Source: Blautia sp. AF19-10LB (GTDB lineage: Bacteria > Bacillota > Clostridia > Lachnospirales > Lachnospiraceae). Taken from it: 64,000 bases of DNA. A model generated the notes under the pieces. That model searched no databases, was not told the DNA's origin, and saw nothing but the letters and a program-made list of their open reading frames with translations. The translations under genes and the position numbers were made by a program. This document shows, piece by piece, positions 16,700 to 25,119 of the stretch (position 1 is the stretch's first letter; each line of letters starts with the position of its first letter). The DNA lies in the NCBI RefSeq assembly GCF_003461245.1, contig NZ_QTWS01000016.1:1-64000 (forward strand), in the 5' to 3' direction.

Positions 16700-18010
16700 T
16701 TACTGGATTGCCTTGAAAGCTTCGTCCAGATCCTGGATGATATCGTCGATGTTTTCCGTTCCGATGGAAAGACGGATCGTGTTCGGTTTGATACCCTGAT
16801 CCAGAAGCTCTTCTTCTGTGCACTGGCTGTGGGTGGTGGTTGCCGGATGGATAACCAGTGATTTAACATCTGCTACGTTTGCAAGCAGAGAGAACAGTTC
16901 CAGGTTGTCGATAAAGTCTTTGGCTGTCTGTGCATCTCCCTTGATCTCGAATGTGAAGATAGATCCACCGCCATTCGGGAAGTATTTTGCATACAGAGCT
17001 TTCTGGCTCTCATCATCTGTTACGGACGGATGATGTACTTTCTCTACCATTGGGTGATTGTTCAGGTACTGAACAACTTTGAGTGCGTTCTCTACATGAC
17101 GCTCTACACGCAGGGACAGTGTCTCAAGACCCTGAAGGAAGATGAAGGAGCTTACTGGAGAGATCGTTGCACCTGTGTCACGAAGAAGGATCGCACGGAT
17201 CTTTGTAACAAATGCAGCCGGACCGCATGCTTTTGTGAAGCTGATTCCATGGTAGCTCGGGTTTGGCTCTGTCAGGGACGGGAATTTACCGGAAGCTTCC
17301 CAGTCGAATTTGCCACCTTCTACGATGACACCACCGATTGTTGTTCCATGTCCTCCGATGAATTTGGTTGCGGAATGAACAACGATGTCTGCACCGTACT
17401 CGATCGGTCTTACAAGGTATGGTGTTGCGAATGTGTTATCTACAACGAGCGGGATCTGATGTCTGTGAGCGATCTCAGCGCAAGCTTCAACATCAACAAC
17501 GTCAGAGTTCGGGTTTCCTAGAGTCTCGATGTAAAGTGCTTTGGTGTTGTCTTGGATCGCATTCTCTACTTCTTCAAGATTGAAGATGTCTACGAATGTT
17601 GTTGTGATTCCATATGCCGGAAGAGTATGCTCCAGAAGGTTTGTTGTTCCACCGTAGATGTTCTTTGCTGCTACGATGTGGTCTCCGTTCTGTGCAAGGT
17701 TCTCAATCGTGTATGTAATTGCTGCTGCACCGGAAGCTACTGCAAGTGCTGCTGTACCGCCTTCAAGTGCTGCGATTCTCTTCTCAAAAACGTCCTCTGT
17801 CGGGTTTGTCAGACGTCCGTAGATGTTACCTGCATCTGCAAGTCCGAAACGAGCTGCTGCATGATCGCAGTTACGGAATACATAAGAAGATGTCTGGTAG
17901 ATCGGAACTGCTCTTGCATCGGTAACCGGATCCGGCTGTTCCTGTCCTACGTGAAGCTGAAGTGTTTCAAATTTGAATTTTCTGTTTTCTCTTGTGATCT
18001 TTTCACCCAT
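16700..18010 (-). CDS. O-acetylhomoserine sulfhydrylase, second paralogue
   Basis: This 436-residue fold-type I PLP enzyme of the MetY family has Schiff-base lysine K216 in [12 protein letters not shown]. It is longer than the operon-encoded MetY (411 residues) and clearly diverged from it, so the two are old paralogues and not a recent duplication. It probably makes homocysteine from O-acetylhomoserine and free sulfide, while the other copy may use carrier-bound sulfide. It lies between cysK (90-nt gap with a stem-loop) and the CymR-like gene. A ribosome site (GAGGATC) precedes the ATG. Confidence 0.9.
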   Translation of the reverse strand: MGEKITRENRKFKFETLQLHVGQEQPDPVTDARAVPIYQTSSYVFRNCDHAAARFGLADAGNIYGRLTNPTEDVFEKRIAALEGGTAALAVASGAAAITYTIENLAQNGDHIVAAKNIYGGTTNLLEHTLPAYGITTTFVDIFNLEEVENAIQDNTKALYIETLGNPNSDVVDVEACAEIAHRHQIPLVVDNTFATPYLVRPIEYGADIVVHSATKFIGGHGTTIGGVIVEGGKFDWEASGKFPSLTEPNPSYHGISFTKACGPAAFVTKIRAILLRDTGATISPVSSFIFLQGLETLSLRVERHVENALKVVQYLNNHPMVEKVHHPSVTDDESQKALYAKYFPNGGGSIFTFEIKGDAQTAKDFIDNLELFSLLANVADVKSLVIHPATTTHSQCTEEELLDQGIKPNTIRLSIGTENIDDIIQDLDEAFKAIQ

Positions 18011-18052
18011 AATAATCTGATCCTCTTTTCTGTTTTTTTGATTTTTTGTGGG

Positions 18053-18075
18053 GGAAGGAAGAAACTCTTCCTTCC
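18053..18075. repeat. Stem-loop between cysK and the second metY
   Basis: GGAAGGAAG (18053-18061) pairs perfectly with CTTCCTTCC (18067-18075) around a 5-nt loop. On the minus strand it is followed by a C-run and an A-rich stretch, not by T residues, so it is more likely a stabilising or attenuating mRNA hairpin between two operon genes than a terminator. Confidence 0.45.
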
Positions 18076-18100
18076 GACTGTCTATTGTATATGAAATTTC

Positions 18101-19033
18101 TTACTCTGTAAACAGTGCTGTTGAGTAATATCTGTCACCTGTATCCGGAAGAAGTGCTACGATCGTCTTTCCTTTGTTTTCCGGACGTTTGGCAAGTTCG
18201 ATCGCTGCGTAGAGAGCTGCTCCTGAGGAGATACCTACGAGAACGCCTTCTTTCTTGGCAAGAAGCTTCGCTGTTGTGAAGCATACTTCGTTGTCGATCG
18301 GCATGATCTCATCATAAACCTGTGTGTTGAGGACTTCCGGAACGAATCCGGCTCCGATACCCTGGATCTTGTGCGGACCGCCTTTTCCTTCGGAAAGTAC
18401 CGGGGAAGTTGCAGGCTCTACTGCTACGATCTTGATGTCCGGGTTCTGTTCTTTGAGGTATTCACCTGTTCCTGTAAGTGTTCCGCCTGTGCCGACACCG
18501 GCTACGAAGATGTCTACCTTTCCGTCTGTGTCGTTCCAGATTTCAGGACCTGTGGTTGCTTTGTGTGCTGCCGGGTTTGCCGGGTTTACGAACTGTCCCG
18601 GGATGTAGCTGTTCGGGATTTCTTTGGCAAGTTCGTCTGCTTTGGCGATCGCACCTTTCATTCCCTTGGCTCCCTCTGTCAGAACCAGTTCTGCGCCGTA
18701 TGCTTTCAGGATGTTTCTACGTTCAATACTCATAGTCTCCGGCATAGTGAGGATGATTCTGTATCCTTTCGCTGCTGCGATGGATGCAAGACCGATTCCT
18801 GTGTTTCCGGATGTCGGCTCGATGATCACGGATCCTTCCTTGAGGATTCCTTTTGCTTCAGCATCCTCGATCATCGCTTTGGCGATTCTGTCCTTGACGC
18901 TTCCTGCCGGATTGAAGTACTCGAGTTTCACAAGGATGGTTGCTTCCAGTCCGAGTTCCTTCTCTACATTTGTTACTTCTACAAGTGGAGTGTTTCCGAT
19001 CAGTCCAAGTGTTCCTTTATAAATGTTTGCCAT
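18101..19033 (-). CDS. cysK: Cysteine synthase A (O-acetylserine sulfhydrylase)
   Basis: This 310-residue fold-type II PLP enzyme makes cysteine from O-acetylserine and sulfide. The PLP lysine is K47 in NPAGSVKDR, the phosphate/substrate loop is TSGNTGIG around 74-81, and GTGGTLTG binds the PLP phosphate. Length and motifs fit CysK. It heads a unit with a second metY and a CymR-like regulator. It has a TTGACA promoter with a palindromic operator overlapping the -10. In other Firmicutes CysK also serves as the sensing partner of CymR. It is divergent from cbiK. Confidence 0.95.
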   Translation of the reverse strand: MANIYKGTLGLIGNTPLVEVTNVEKELGLEATILVKLEYFNPAGSVKDRIAKAMIEDAEAKGILKEGSVIIEPTSGNTGIGLASIAAAKGYRIILTMPETMSIERRNILKAYGAELVLTEGAKGMKGAIAKADELAKEIPNSYIPGQFVNPANPAAHKATTGPEIWNDTDGKVDIFVAGVGTGGTLTGTGEYLKEQNPDIKIVAVEPATSPVLSEGKGGPHKIQGIGAGFVPEVLNTQVYDEIMPIDNEVCFTTAKLLAKKEGVLVGISSGAALYAAIELAKRPENKGKTIVALLPDTGDRYYSTALFTE

Positions 19034-19081
19034 GGTGTTTACCGCCTTTCTGTTTTCTTATTTATTCGTGTCTGTTTTTAT

Positions 19082-19136
19082 TAACATACCTCTTTGATAT
19101 GTTTAGTATGTTATTCCTTTTTACCCGAAATGTCAA
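19082..19136 (-). promoter_or_regulatory. Promoter and palindromic operator of cysK
   Basis: TTGACA (19131-19136) and TAACAT (19108-19113) have a 17-bp spacer on the minus strand. TAACATAC (19082-19089) and GTATGTTA (19106-19113) form an inverted repeat over the -10. Within it, TAACATAC-N7-ATATGTTT matches the site layout at the sbp promoter, so the same Rrf2 regulator is suspected. Confidence 0.7.
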
Positions 19137-19154
19137 TAGGTTTTTGGAAAAAAA

Positions 19155-19183
19155 TTGAACTTTTTTTCGCAGTATTGTATAAT
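19155..19183 (+). promoter_or_regulatory. Promoter of cbiK
   Basis: TTGAAC (19155-19160) and TATAAT (19178-19183) are spaced by 17 bp, ending about 43 nt before the chosen cbiK start. It is divergent from, and about 20 bp away from, the cysK promoter. Confidence 0.75.
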
Positions 19184-19226
19184 CCCATTTATACGCGGAA
19201 AATAAACCTTTAGGAGAATGCATTTT

Positions 19227-20021
19227 ATGAATCAGCAAACAGATAAAGCGATCCTGGTCGTGAGCTTCGGAACCAGTTATGAAGCCTCCAGGAAAGCTAC
19301 CATAGAAAAGATCGAGCAGGATATTGCCGATGCTTTTGGCGATCATCGAATCTATCGTGCATGGACCAGCAAGATGATCATCTCTGTTCTTAAGAAAAGG
19401 GACAATTATATCGTTCCTACGGTAAAAGAAGCCATGGAACAGATGATCGCAGACGGGATCCGGGAAGTGGCTGTGCAGCCGACACATATCCTGGACGGTA
19501 TCGAGAATCATGTTATGAAGGAAGAAGTTCTTTCTTATAAAGAATCTTTTGACAAAATTGTATTCGGTACTCCTCTTCTGACCTCACCGGAGGATGAGCA
19601 GAAAGCGATCGAAGCTGTAAATTCTGAATTTTCTGATCTGAAAGATCCGGAAGCCCTGGTACTTATGGGCCATGGAACCACGCATCAGGTCAATGTTGTT
19701 TATGCAGGACTGGATAAGAAGTTTAAAACTTCAGGACACTCCAACGTCTTTATCGGAACAGTGGAAGCAGAACCAACGATCCAGGATCTTGTCAAAGAGG
19801 TATCTGCTTTCCAGCCATCCAAGATCTATATGACACCGTTTATGATCGTGGCGGGTGATCATGCACACAATGATATGGCTGGAGATTCCCCGGATTCCTG
19901 GGTCTGTCAGTTTAAAGAAGCCGGATTTGAAGTCTGTCCTGTTTTGAAGGGACTTGGCGAATATCCGGGAATCCGTGCGATGTTTGTGGAGCATGCACGT
20001 GAGGCGATTGCTTCTATGTAA
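19227..20021 (+). CDS. cbiK: Sirohydrochlorin cobaltochelatase (CbiK)
   Basis: CbiK inserts Co2+ into sirohydrochlorin, the first committed step of anaerobic cobalamin synthesis, and can also make siroheme with Fe2+. The protein has 264 residues from ATG 19227, preferred over ATG 19218 because the AGGAG site lies only one base before the latter. The two metal-binding histidines are in LMGHGTTH (H149) and VAGDHAHNDM (H212). No signal peptide is present, so the enzyme is cytoplasmic. It sits alone with its own promoter, 20 kb from cbiL and the main cbi operon. Siroheme supply for the nearby sulfite reductase is a possible second role. Confidence 0.92.
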   Translation: MNQQTDKAILVVSFGTSYEASRKATIEKIEQDIADAFGDHRIYRAWTSKMIISVLKKRDNYIVPTVKEAMEQMIADGIREVAVQPTHILDGIENHVMKEEVLSYKESFDKIVFGTPLLTSPEDEQKAIEAVNSEFSDLKDPEALVLMGHGTTHQVNVVYAGLDKKFKTSGHSNVFIGTVEAEPTIQDLVKEVSAFQPSKIYMTPFMIVAGDHAHNDMAGDSPDSWVCQFKEAGFEVCPVLKGLGEYPGIRAMFVEHAREAIASM

Positions 20022-20033
20022 TATTTCAGCATC

Positions 20034-20086
20034 AAAAAAGTCTGGACATCAAGACTTATAAAATCTCGAATGTCCAGACTTTTTTT
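20034..20086. terminator. Bidirectional terminator between cbiK and the MFS gene
   Basis: AAAAAAGTCTGGACAT (20034-20049) pairs with ATGTCCAGACTTTTTT (20070 onward), giving a strong stem with T-runs in both directions. It ends convergent transcripts and overlaps the stop codon of the MFS gene. Confidence 0.85.
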
Positions 20087-21266
20087 AATTCTTCTGACTC
20101 TTCTTACATATCTGAATCCCGCTAAGCAGAAGCACCGGGAACACGATCGCCGCGAGGATTCCCATCCTCAGATTATTACCCACACTGCTGGATACGAAAC
20201 CGGCAAGTGTCGGACCGCCGGAGCAGCCGAGGTCTCCTGCGAGAGCAAGTAATGCAAACATTGCGGTACCGCCGCCTCTGATGGATGCCGACGCAATGCT
20301 GAACGTTCCCGGCCACATGATCCCTACGGAAAATCCGCAGACAGCACAGCCGACGAGACTGAGCATCGGAACCGGAACGAAAGCGATGCAGAGATAAGAG
20401 ATCACGCAGAGAATGCTGCTGTAGGTCATAAAACGTTTCAGATCGATCTTCTCTCCGTATTTCCCATAAAGAAGTCTTGCAAGTCCCATCAGGACTGCAA
20501 ATGCCATCGGACCCGCGAGGTCTCCGACCGTCTTGCTGACCTTCAGTCCTTCTTCTGCAAAAGTGGATGCCCACTGGCTCACTGCCTGTTCACTCGCTCC
20601 TGCACAGGTCATCATCAGCATCACGACCCAGAAGATCTTCATGGAGCAGAGTTCTCTGATAGAAAGTCCCTTCTCTCCTTCTTCATGCAGGGAATAGATC
20701 GGGGAAGTCAGAAATACGATTCCATTGAGCACCGGGATGACCGCCCAGATGCGTGCAAGGATCTTCCAGTTTGCGATTCCGAAGGTACTGAAGAAGATCG
20801 TGGAAATCAGAACGACTCCCACATGTCCCCAGCAATAAAACGAATGCAGAAGGCTCATTGCTTTTTCTTTGTTGTCTGTCGGGCAGGCCTCGATGATCGG
20901 GCTGATCAGTACCTCCAGAAGTCCGCCGCCGATTGCGTAGATCGCAACTGCGATCAGAATGCCGGTAAACGGATCTGCCGTGACTTCCGGAAGGATCGTC
21001 AGCAAAAACAGACCGATCGCCGAACAGATATGCGCGATCGTTACCGATGCCTTATATCCGATCTTATCTACAAATCCGGCTGACAGAAGGTCGATCAGAA
21101 GCTGGATCATAAAGTTGATCGTGATCAGCAGCGTGATCTTTGACAGCGGGATCTGGTAGCTTTTCTGGAATGTTACGAACAGCAATGGAACAAAATTGTT
21201 GACGATTGCCTGCACGATGTATCCCACGAAACAGGCGTACATGGTTCTTTTGAATGATGGTCTCAT
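20085..21266 (-). CDS. MFS transporter
   Basis: This 393-residue protein has about twelve hydrophobic segments in two halves. The central loop near 190-210 is hydrophilic (YSLHEEGEKGLSIREL). The layout resembles the FucP-like/sugar-type major facilitators, but I see no motif that fixes the substrate. The N-terminus MRPSFKRTMYACFVGYIVQA has no cleavable signal. It is convergent with cbiK, and no metabolic gene shares its operon. Transport direction and substrate are unknown. Confidence 0.8.
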   Translation of the reverse strand: MRPSFKRTMYACFVGYIVQAIVNNFVPLLFVTFQKSYQIPLSKITLLITINFMIQLLIDLLSAGFVDKIGYKASVTIAHICSAIGLFLLTILPEVTADPFTGILIAVAIYAIGGGLLEVLISPIIEACPTDNKEKAMSLLHSFYCWGHVGVVLISTIFFSTFGIANWKILARIWAVIPVLNGIVFLTSPIYSLHEEGEKGLSIRELCSMKIFWVVMLMMTCAGASEQAVSQWASTFAEEGLKVSKTVGDLAGPMAFAVLMGLARLLYGKYGEKIDLKRFMTYSSILCVISYLCIAFVPVPMLSLVGCAVCGFSVGIMWPGTFSIASASIRGGGTAMFALLALAGDLGCSGGPTLAGFVSSSVGNNLRMGILAAIVFPVLLLSGIQICKKSQKN

Positions 21267-21550
21267 ACCTTTTCTCCTGTAAAATATAACTTAGAATTTT
21301 ATCATAATATCTTTTCCAGAAAAATACCAGCCATATTTTGACCACTTTTTACGAAATCCTGACTTTCTTTAAGGAAAATCATTTCAAAACTGAATCCTGA
21401 TTTCTCTCTTAATGGCCATCTGGCATCGGATATGACATGCAGCATATTTTCCGATGCGTGAATACATTTGCTCGCATAAGGTACCATTTGCTTTTTATGC
21501 TTTTCTTTCTATATATGACCAGCCTTGCGTAAAAAATACTTTTTTGTTAC
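21267..21550. other. Gene-free leader between the MFS and biotin genes
   Basis: This AT-rich stretch separates two divergent genes. It shows no ORF with a ribosome site and no recognisable RNA gene. Its right edge runs into the BirA-type operators of bioY. Confidence 0.5.
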
Positions 21551-21585
21551 AATTGTAAACTTTTTAATTTTTTAAGTTGACAATT
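21551..21585 (+). promoter_or_regulatory. BirA-type operator 1 upstream of bioY
   Basis: AATTGTAAAC (21551-21560) and GTTGACAATT (21576-21585) form an inverted repeat with a 15-bp spacer, the layout of biotin repressor (BirA) boxes in Firmicutes. The right arm contains the TTGACA -35 box of bioY. Confidence 0.8.
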
Positions 21586-21605
21586 CGTACTCTTTCTTTT
21601 AAAAT
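21577..21605 (+). promoter_or_regulatory. Promoter of bioY-bioB-bioD-bioA
   Basis: TTGACA (21577-21582) and TAAAAT (21600-21605) are separated by 17 bp. The -35 lies in BirA box 1, and the -10 touches BirA box 2. Confidence 0.78.
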
Positions 21606-21636
21606 TGTAAACCATAAAGATTTTGGAGGTTTACAA
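21605..21636 (+). promoter_or_regulatory. BirA-type operator 2, overlapping the bioY ribosome site
   Basis: TTGTAAACC (21605-21613) and GGTTTACAA (21628-21636) are exact inverted repeats with a 14-bp spacer. The GGAGG ribosome site lies at 21625-21629 in the operator, and the bioY ATG starts the very next base. Confidence 0.82.
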
Positions 21637-22227
21637 ATGTCAAAGACGAAAACTTTAATCTACTGCAGTCTTTTTACTGCGCTGATCGCGGCGGGGGCTT
21701 TTATCAAGATCCCGGTGCCGGTGGTTCCTTTTACTTTGCAGTATCTGTTTACGATGCTTGCAGGGCTGCTGCTTGGTTCGAAACGTGGAACGATCTCTGT
21801 CGTTGCCTACATGCTTCTGGGGCTTGCAGGGCTTCCGATCTTCTCTGAGGGCGGCGGTCTCTGGTATGTCTTTAAACCAAGTTTTGGCTATATCATTGGA
21901 TTCTGTCTCGGAACTTACGTGACAGGACGTATCGCAGAACATCTGAAGAAAAAGACGATCTTCCGCTACCTGCTCGCAAACCTGGCGGGACTTATGATCG
22001 TCTATGCCTGCGGCATGATCTACTACTACGTGATCTGCAATTATGTGATCAACACACCGATCGGGATCTGGCCGCTCATCCTCTACTGCTTCCTTCTTGC
22101 AGTACCTGGTGACATCGCTTTAAGCATCCTTGGTGCCATCATTGCCAGACGTGTCCGTCCAGTCGTGATCCAGTACCTTTCTGATTCCAATACAACTTTA
22201 TTACATACGGAGGAGACAGCAAAATGA
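21637..22227 (+). CDS. bioY: Biotin ECF transporter S component (BioY)
   Basis: This 196-residue membrane protein has about six hydrophobic helices and the BioY signatures KIPVPVVPFTLQ near 24-35 and GGGLWYVFKPSFGYIIG. It binds biotin and works with an ECF energising module (EcfAA'T) not encoded here. ATG 21637 is preferred to the upstream in-frame TTG because GGAGG lies 7 nt before it and the upstream part is operator DNA. It heads the biotin operon under two BirA boxes and overlaps bioB by 4 nt (ATGA). Confidence 0.93.
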   Translation: MSKTKTLIYCSLFTALIAAGAFIKIPVPVVPFTLQYLFTMLAGLLLGSKRGTISVVAYMLLGLAGLPIFSEGGGLWYVFKPSFGYIIGFCLGTYVTGRIAEHLKKKTIFRYLLANLAGLMIVYACGMIYYYVICNYVINTPIGIWPLILYCFLLAVPGDIALSILGAIIARRVRPVVIQYLSDSNTTLLHTEETAK

Positions 22228-23207
22228 ACCCACTTACTTTAGCCCAGGAAATCATTGACGGACGCAGGATCACAAGAGAGGATGATCTTTCCTTCTTTCT
22301 CACCTGTGATCTGGATGAATTATGCGAAGGTGCAAACCGCATCCGCAAGGCCTGTATCGGAGACAAAGTAGACCTCTGCTCGATCATCAACGGACGCAGC
22401 GGCAGATGCCCGGAAGACTGTAAATACTGTGCACAGTCCGCACACCACCACACTTCCTGCGAAGTTTATGATTTTCTTCCGGAGGAAAAAATCCTTGAAG
22501 CCTGTAAGATGAACGAGTCCGAAGGTGTTGACCGTTTTTCCATCGTCACCGCCGGAAAAGCTCTGACAGGAAAAGAATTCGACCAGGCGATCCATGCCTA
22601 TGAGACCATGCATAAAGAATACAAGATCGACCTCTGCGCTTCCATGGGATTTATCTCCGCAGAACAGCTTCACCGTCTTCACGAGGCAGGCGTGACCAGC
22701 TACCATCACAACATCGAGACCTCCCGCAGAAATTTCCCGAACATCTGCACCACACACACTTACGACATGAAGATCGAAACCCTCAAAAAAGTCAAAGCCG
22801 AAGGCATGTGCGCCTGCTCCGGCGGCATCATCGGCATGGGTGAGACCTGGGAAGACCGTCTGGATATGGCGATCAGCCTTGCTGAACTTGGCATCGACTC
22901 CATCCCGATCAATGCTCTGATGCCGATCCCGGGAACGCCTCTGGAACATCTCCCGGAACTTTCTGAGCCGGATATCCTCCGTACGATCGCTTTCTTCCGC
23001 TATATCAACCCGGAAGCAAACATCCGTCTCGCCGCCGGACGCGCCCTTCTCACCAACGACGGAGAAACTGCATTCAAGGCCGGAGCCTCCGCTTCCATCA
23101 CCGGAAACATGCTGACCACCGTTGCCTGCGCGACGATCCGAAGCGACCGCAAGATGCTCGCTGACATGGGACGTGACGTGACTCCTGAATACTGGAAGGA
23201 AGTGTAA
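22224..23207 (+). CDS. bioB: Biotin synthase (BioB)
   Basis: This radical SAM enzyme inserts sulfur into dethiobiotin. The 327-residue protein has the 4Fe-4S triad C62-x3-C66-x2-C69 in RCPEDCKYCAQS. Downstream cysteines and the NHNIETSRR-like segment (YHHNIETSRRNF) match BioB ligands for the auxiliary cluster. It overlaps bioY by 4 nt and is followed by bioD after 7 nt. It catalyses the last step of the pathway. Confidence 0.95.
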   Translation: MNPLTLAQEIIDGRRITREDDLSFFLTCDLDELCEGANRIRKACIGDKVDLCSIINGRSGRCPEDCKYCAQSAHHHTSCEVYDFLPEEKILEACKMNESEGVDRFSIVTAGKALTGKEFDQAIHAYETMHKEYKIDLCASMGFISAEQLHRLHEAGVTSYHHNIETSRRNFPNICTTHTYDMKIETLKKVKAEGMCACSGGIIGMGETWEDRLDMAISLAELGIDSIPINALMPIPGTPLEHLPELSEPDILRTIAFFRYINPEANIRLAAGRALLTNDGETAFKAGASASITGNMLTTVACATIRSDRKMLADMGRDVTPEYWKEV

Positions 23208-23214
23208 AATAAAA

Positions 23215-23913
23215 ATGAGCAAAGCAATTTTTCTCACCGGAACCGGTACAGATATCGGCAAAACCTTCATCGCCGGACTGATCGTAAAAAAACTTGCACA
23301 GGCGGGCAAGAATCCTGCCTATTACAAGGCAGCCATGAGCGGAAATGACCGCCGCCCAGACGGAAGCCTGATCCCAGGCGATGCACTTTTTGTCCGGCAG
23401 ATGTCCGGTATCTCACAGCCGCTTGGCGAAATGTGCCCTTATGTATATGAAAATGCCTGGTCACCACACCTTGCCTCCCGCGTGGAGGGAAATCCTGTTG
23501 ACCTCGCTGTTGTCCACGAAGGTTTTACGAAAGTCGCTGAGAACTATGACTACATCACGATGGAAGGAAGCGGTGGGATCCTCTGCCCTCTCTGTTTTGA
23601 TGAGCGCAAGATCCAGCTTGAAGATGTGATCCGGGAATTTGGACTTTCCAGTATCCTTGTCGCCGATGCCGGTCTTGGCACGATCAACAGTGTTGTCCTG
23701 ACTTTTGAATATATGAAGACACACAACCTTCCGCTTAAGGGTATCATTTTTAATCATTACCATCCGGGAAACATCATGGAAGAAGATAATATTTCCATGT
23801 GCGAACATATGACAGGGCTTCCTGTGCTTGCAAAGGTACAGGACAATGCCACAGAACTTGAGACAGATGCAGATGTGCTGAGTGCACTTTATGACGAGGT
23901 GAAGATCAGATGA
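23215..23913 (+). CDS. bioD: Dethiobiotin synthetase (BioD)
   Basis: This 232-residue ATP-dependent carboxylase closes the ureido ring of 7,8-diaminopelargonate to give dethiobiotin. The P-loop GTGTDIGKT lies at 9-17, and EGSGGILCPL near 118-127 matches the conserved catalytic segment. It starts 7 nt after bioB, and its end overlaps bioA by 4 nt. Length and motifs fit the family. Confidence 0.95.
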   Translation: MSKAIFLTGTGTDIGKTFIAGLIVKKLAQAGKNPAYYKAAMSGNDRRPDGSLIPGDALFVRQMSGISQPLGEMCPYVYENAWSPHLASRVEGNPVDLAVVHEGFTKVAENYDYITMEGSGGILCPLCFDERKIQLEDVIREFGLSSILVADAGLGTINSVVLTFEYMKTHNLPLKGIIFNHYHPGNIMEEDNISMCEHMTGLPVLAKVQDNATELETDADVLSALYDEVKIR

Positions 23914-25094
23914 TATGGTATCCTTATGAACAGATGAAAACAATGAAAGAGCCTTACAAGATCCTGGATGCAGAAGGCGTGCATCTCTACACCAAAGACC
24001 AGAAACTGATCGATTCGATTTCTTCCTGGTGGTGTATGATCCACGGCTACAAACACCCGGAACTGACCGCTGCCATCAAAGAACAGGCTGACCGTTTCTG
24101 CCATGTGATGCTCGGCGGTCTCACCCATGAGCCGGTAGAAAAACTTTCTGATAAGCTCCAGGAATTTCTTCCGGGTGACTTGGACTACTGCTTCTTTTCT
24201 GATTCCGGAAGCGTTGCGGTAGAAGTTTCCCTCAAGATGGCTCTCCAGTACAACACCAATCAGGGAAGAAAACGCCCCCTGGTGCTGGCTCTGGAACATG
24301 CCTACCACGGAGATACCTTCAAGGCAATGGAAGTCGGCGATGACGAAGATTATCATTTCGCTTTTGACAAAAAAGAAGGCGTTGTCCATATACCGACAGA
24401 GATCCCGGCGCTTGAGGAAGCATTTGAACTTTACCATGACAGGCTGAACTGCTTTATCGTAGAACCGCTCCTTCAGGGTGCCGGCGGCATGCGGATGTAT
24501 AATATTTCTTTCCTGAAACGTGCCAGAGAACTGTGTGATCAGTATGATGTGCTTCTGATCTTTGACGAGGTTGCGACCGGATTTGGCCGTACCGGAAACC
24601 GCTTTGTGGCAGACCTTGTCCTTCCGGACATCCTGGTTCTCGGGAAAGCCCTGACCGGCGGTTATATCGGACATGCTGTCACGGTTGCAAACCACAAAGT
24701 CTTTGACGCTTTTTACAGCGACGATGACCGCCTTGCCCTGATGCACGGTCCGACCTTTATGGGAAATCCACTTGCCTGCGCCGTTGCACTTAAGGGAATC
24801 GAGATCTTTGAACGTGACGATTATATGAGCAAGATCCGGCATATCGAACAGATCTCCCGTCAGGAAATGGAAAATTTCTCTGACCCGCGCATCAAAGAAG
24901 TCCGCATCATGGGCGGCTGTACCTGCGTCGAAGTCCACGATTCCAAGACCCTGGAAGGCTTCCAGCAGTTTGCTTATGAGCGTGGTGTCTTCTGCAGACC
25001 CTTCTTAAACTATATGTATTCCATGGTTCCTTATGTGATCTCAGACGGGGAACTGATTCAGATCTTTGACGTAATGAAGGACTGGTTTCACTGA
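23910..25094 (+). CDS. bioA: Adenosylmethionine-8-amino-7-oxononanoate aminotransferase (BioA)
   Basis: This 394-residue class III PLP aminotransferase converts KAPA to DAPA using SAM as amino donor. PLP lysine K246 lies in VLGKALTGGYIG. The N-terminal SSWWCMIHGYKHPEL segment, which contacts the substrate, is typical of BioA and separates it from ornithine aminotransferases. It is shorter than E. coli BioA (~430). It is the last gene of the operon. No bioF, bioC, bioH or bioW is present in the window, so KAPA must be made elsewhere or imported. Confidence 0.93.
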   Translation: MIWYPYEQMKTMKEPYKILDAEGVHLYTKDQKLIDSISSWWCMIHGYKHPELTAAIKEQADRFCHVMLGGLTHEPVEKLSDKLQEFLPGDLDYCFFSDSGSVAVEVSLKMALQYNTNQGRKRPLVLALEHAYHGDTFKAMEVGDDEDYHFAFDKKEGVVHIPTEIPALEEAFELYHDRLNCFIVEPLLQGAGGMRMYNISFLKRARELCDQYDVLLIFDEVATGFGRTGNRFVADLVLPDILVLGKALTGGYIGHAVTVANHKVFDAFYSDDDRLALMHGPTFMGNPLACAVALKGIEIFERDDYMSKIRHIEQISRQEMENFSDPRIKEVRIMGGCTCVEVHDSKTLEGFQQFAYERGVFCRPFLNYMYSMVPYVISDGELIQIFDVMKDWFH

Positions 25095-25119
25095 AACCAG
25101 CCCTTCTGTTTTACTTTTG
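25082..25119 (+). terminator. Weak terminator overlapping the bioA stop
   Basis: CTGGTTTCA (25082-25090) and TGAAACCAG (25092-25100) form a stem that includes the bioA stop codon. A T-rich but interrupted stretch follows. The hairpin loop is very small, so efficiency is doubtful. Confidence 0.45.

Noticed and set aside
8018..18010. The two metY genes as a recent duplication
   Set aside because: The proteins differ in length (411 versus 436) and in most active-site-flanking segments, so they are distant paralogues.
18053..18075. Terminator between cysK and the second metY
   Set aside because: The stem is followed by C- and A-runs on the transcribed strand, not by T residues, so it was listed as a stem-loop only.
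19034..19226. T-box or SAM riboswitch between cysK and cbiK
   Set aside because: No T-box core, no K-turn or terminator pair seen; the region is explained by two divergent promoters and a palindrome.
22320..23309. 329-residue minus-strand ORF opposite bioB
   Set aside because: Lies wholly over bioB and the bioD start, which have exact catalytic motifs; no own promoter or ribosome site.
23889..24938. 349-residue minus-strand ORF opposite bioA
   Set aside because: Shadow of bioA; no family features.
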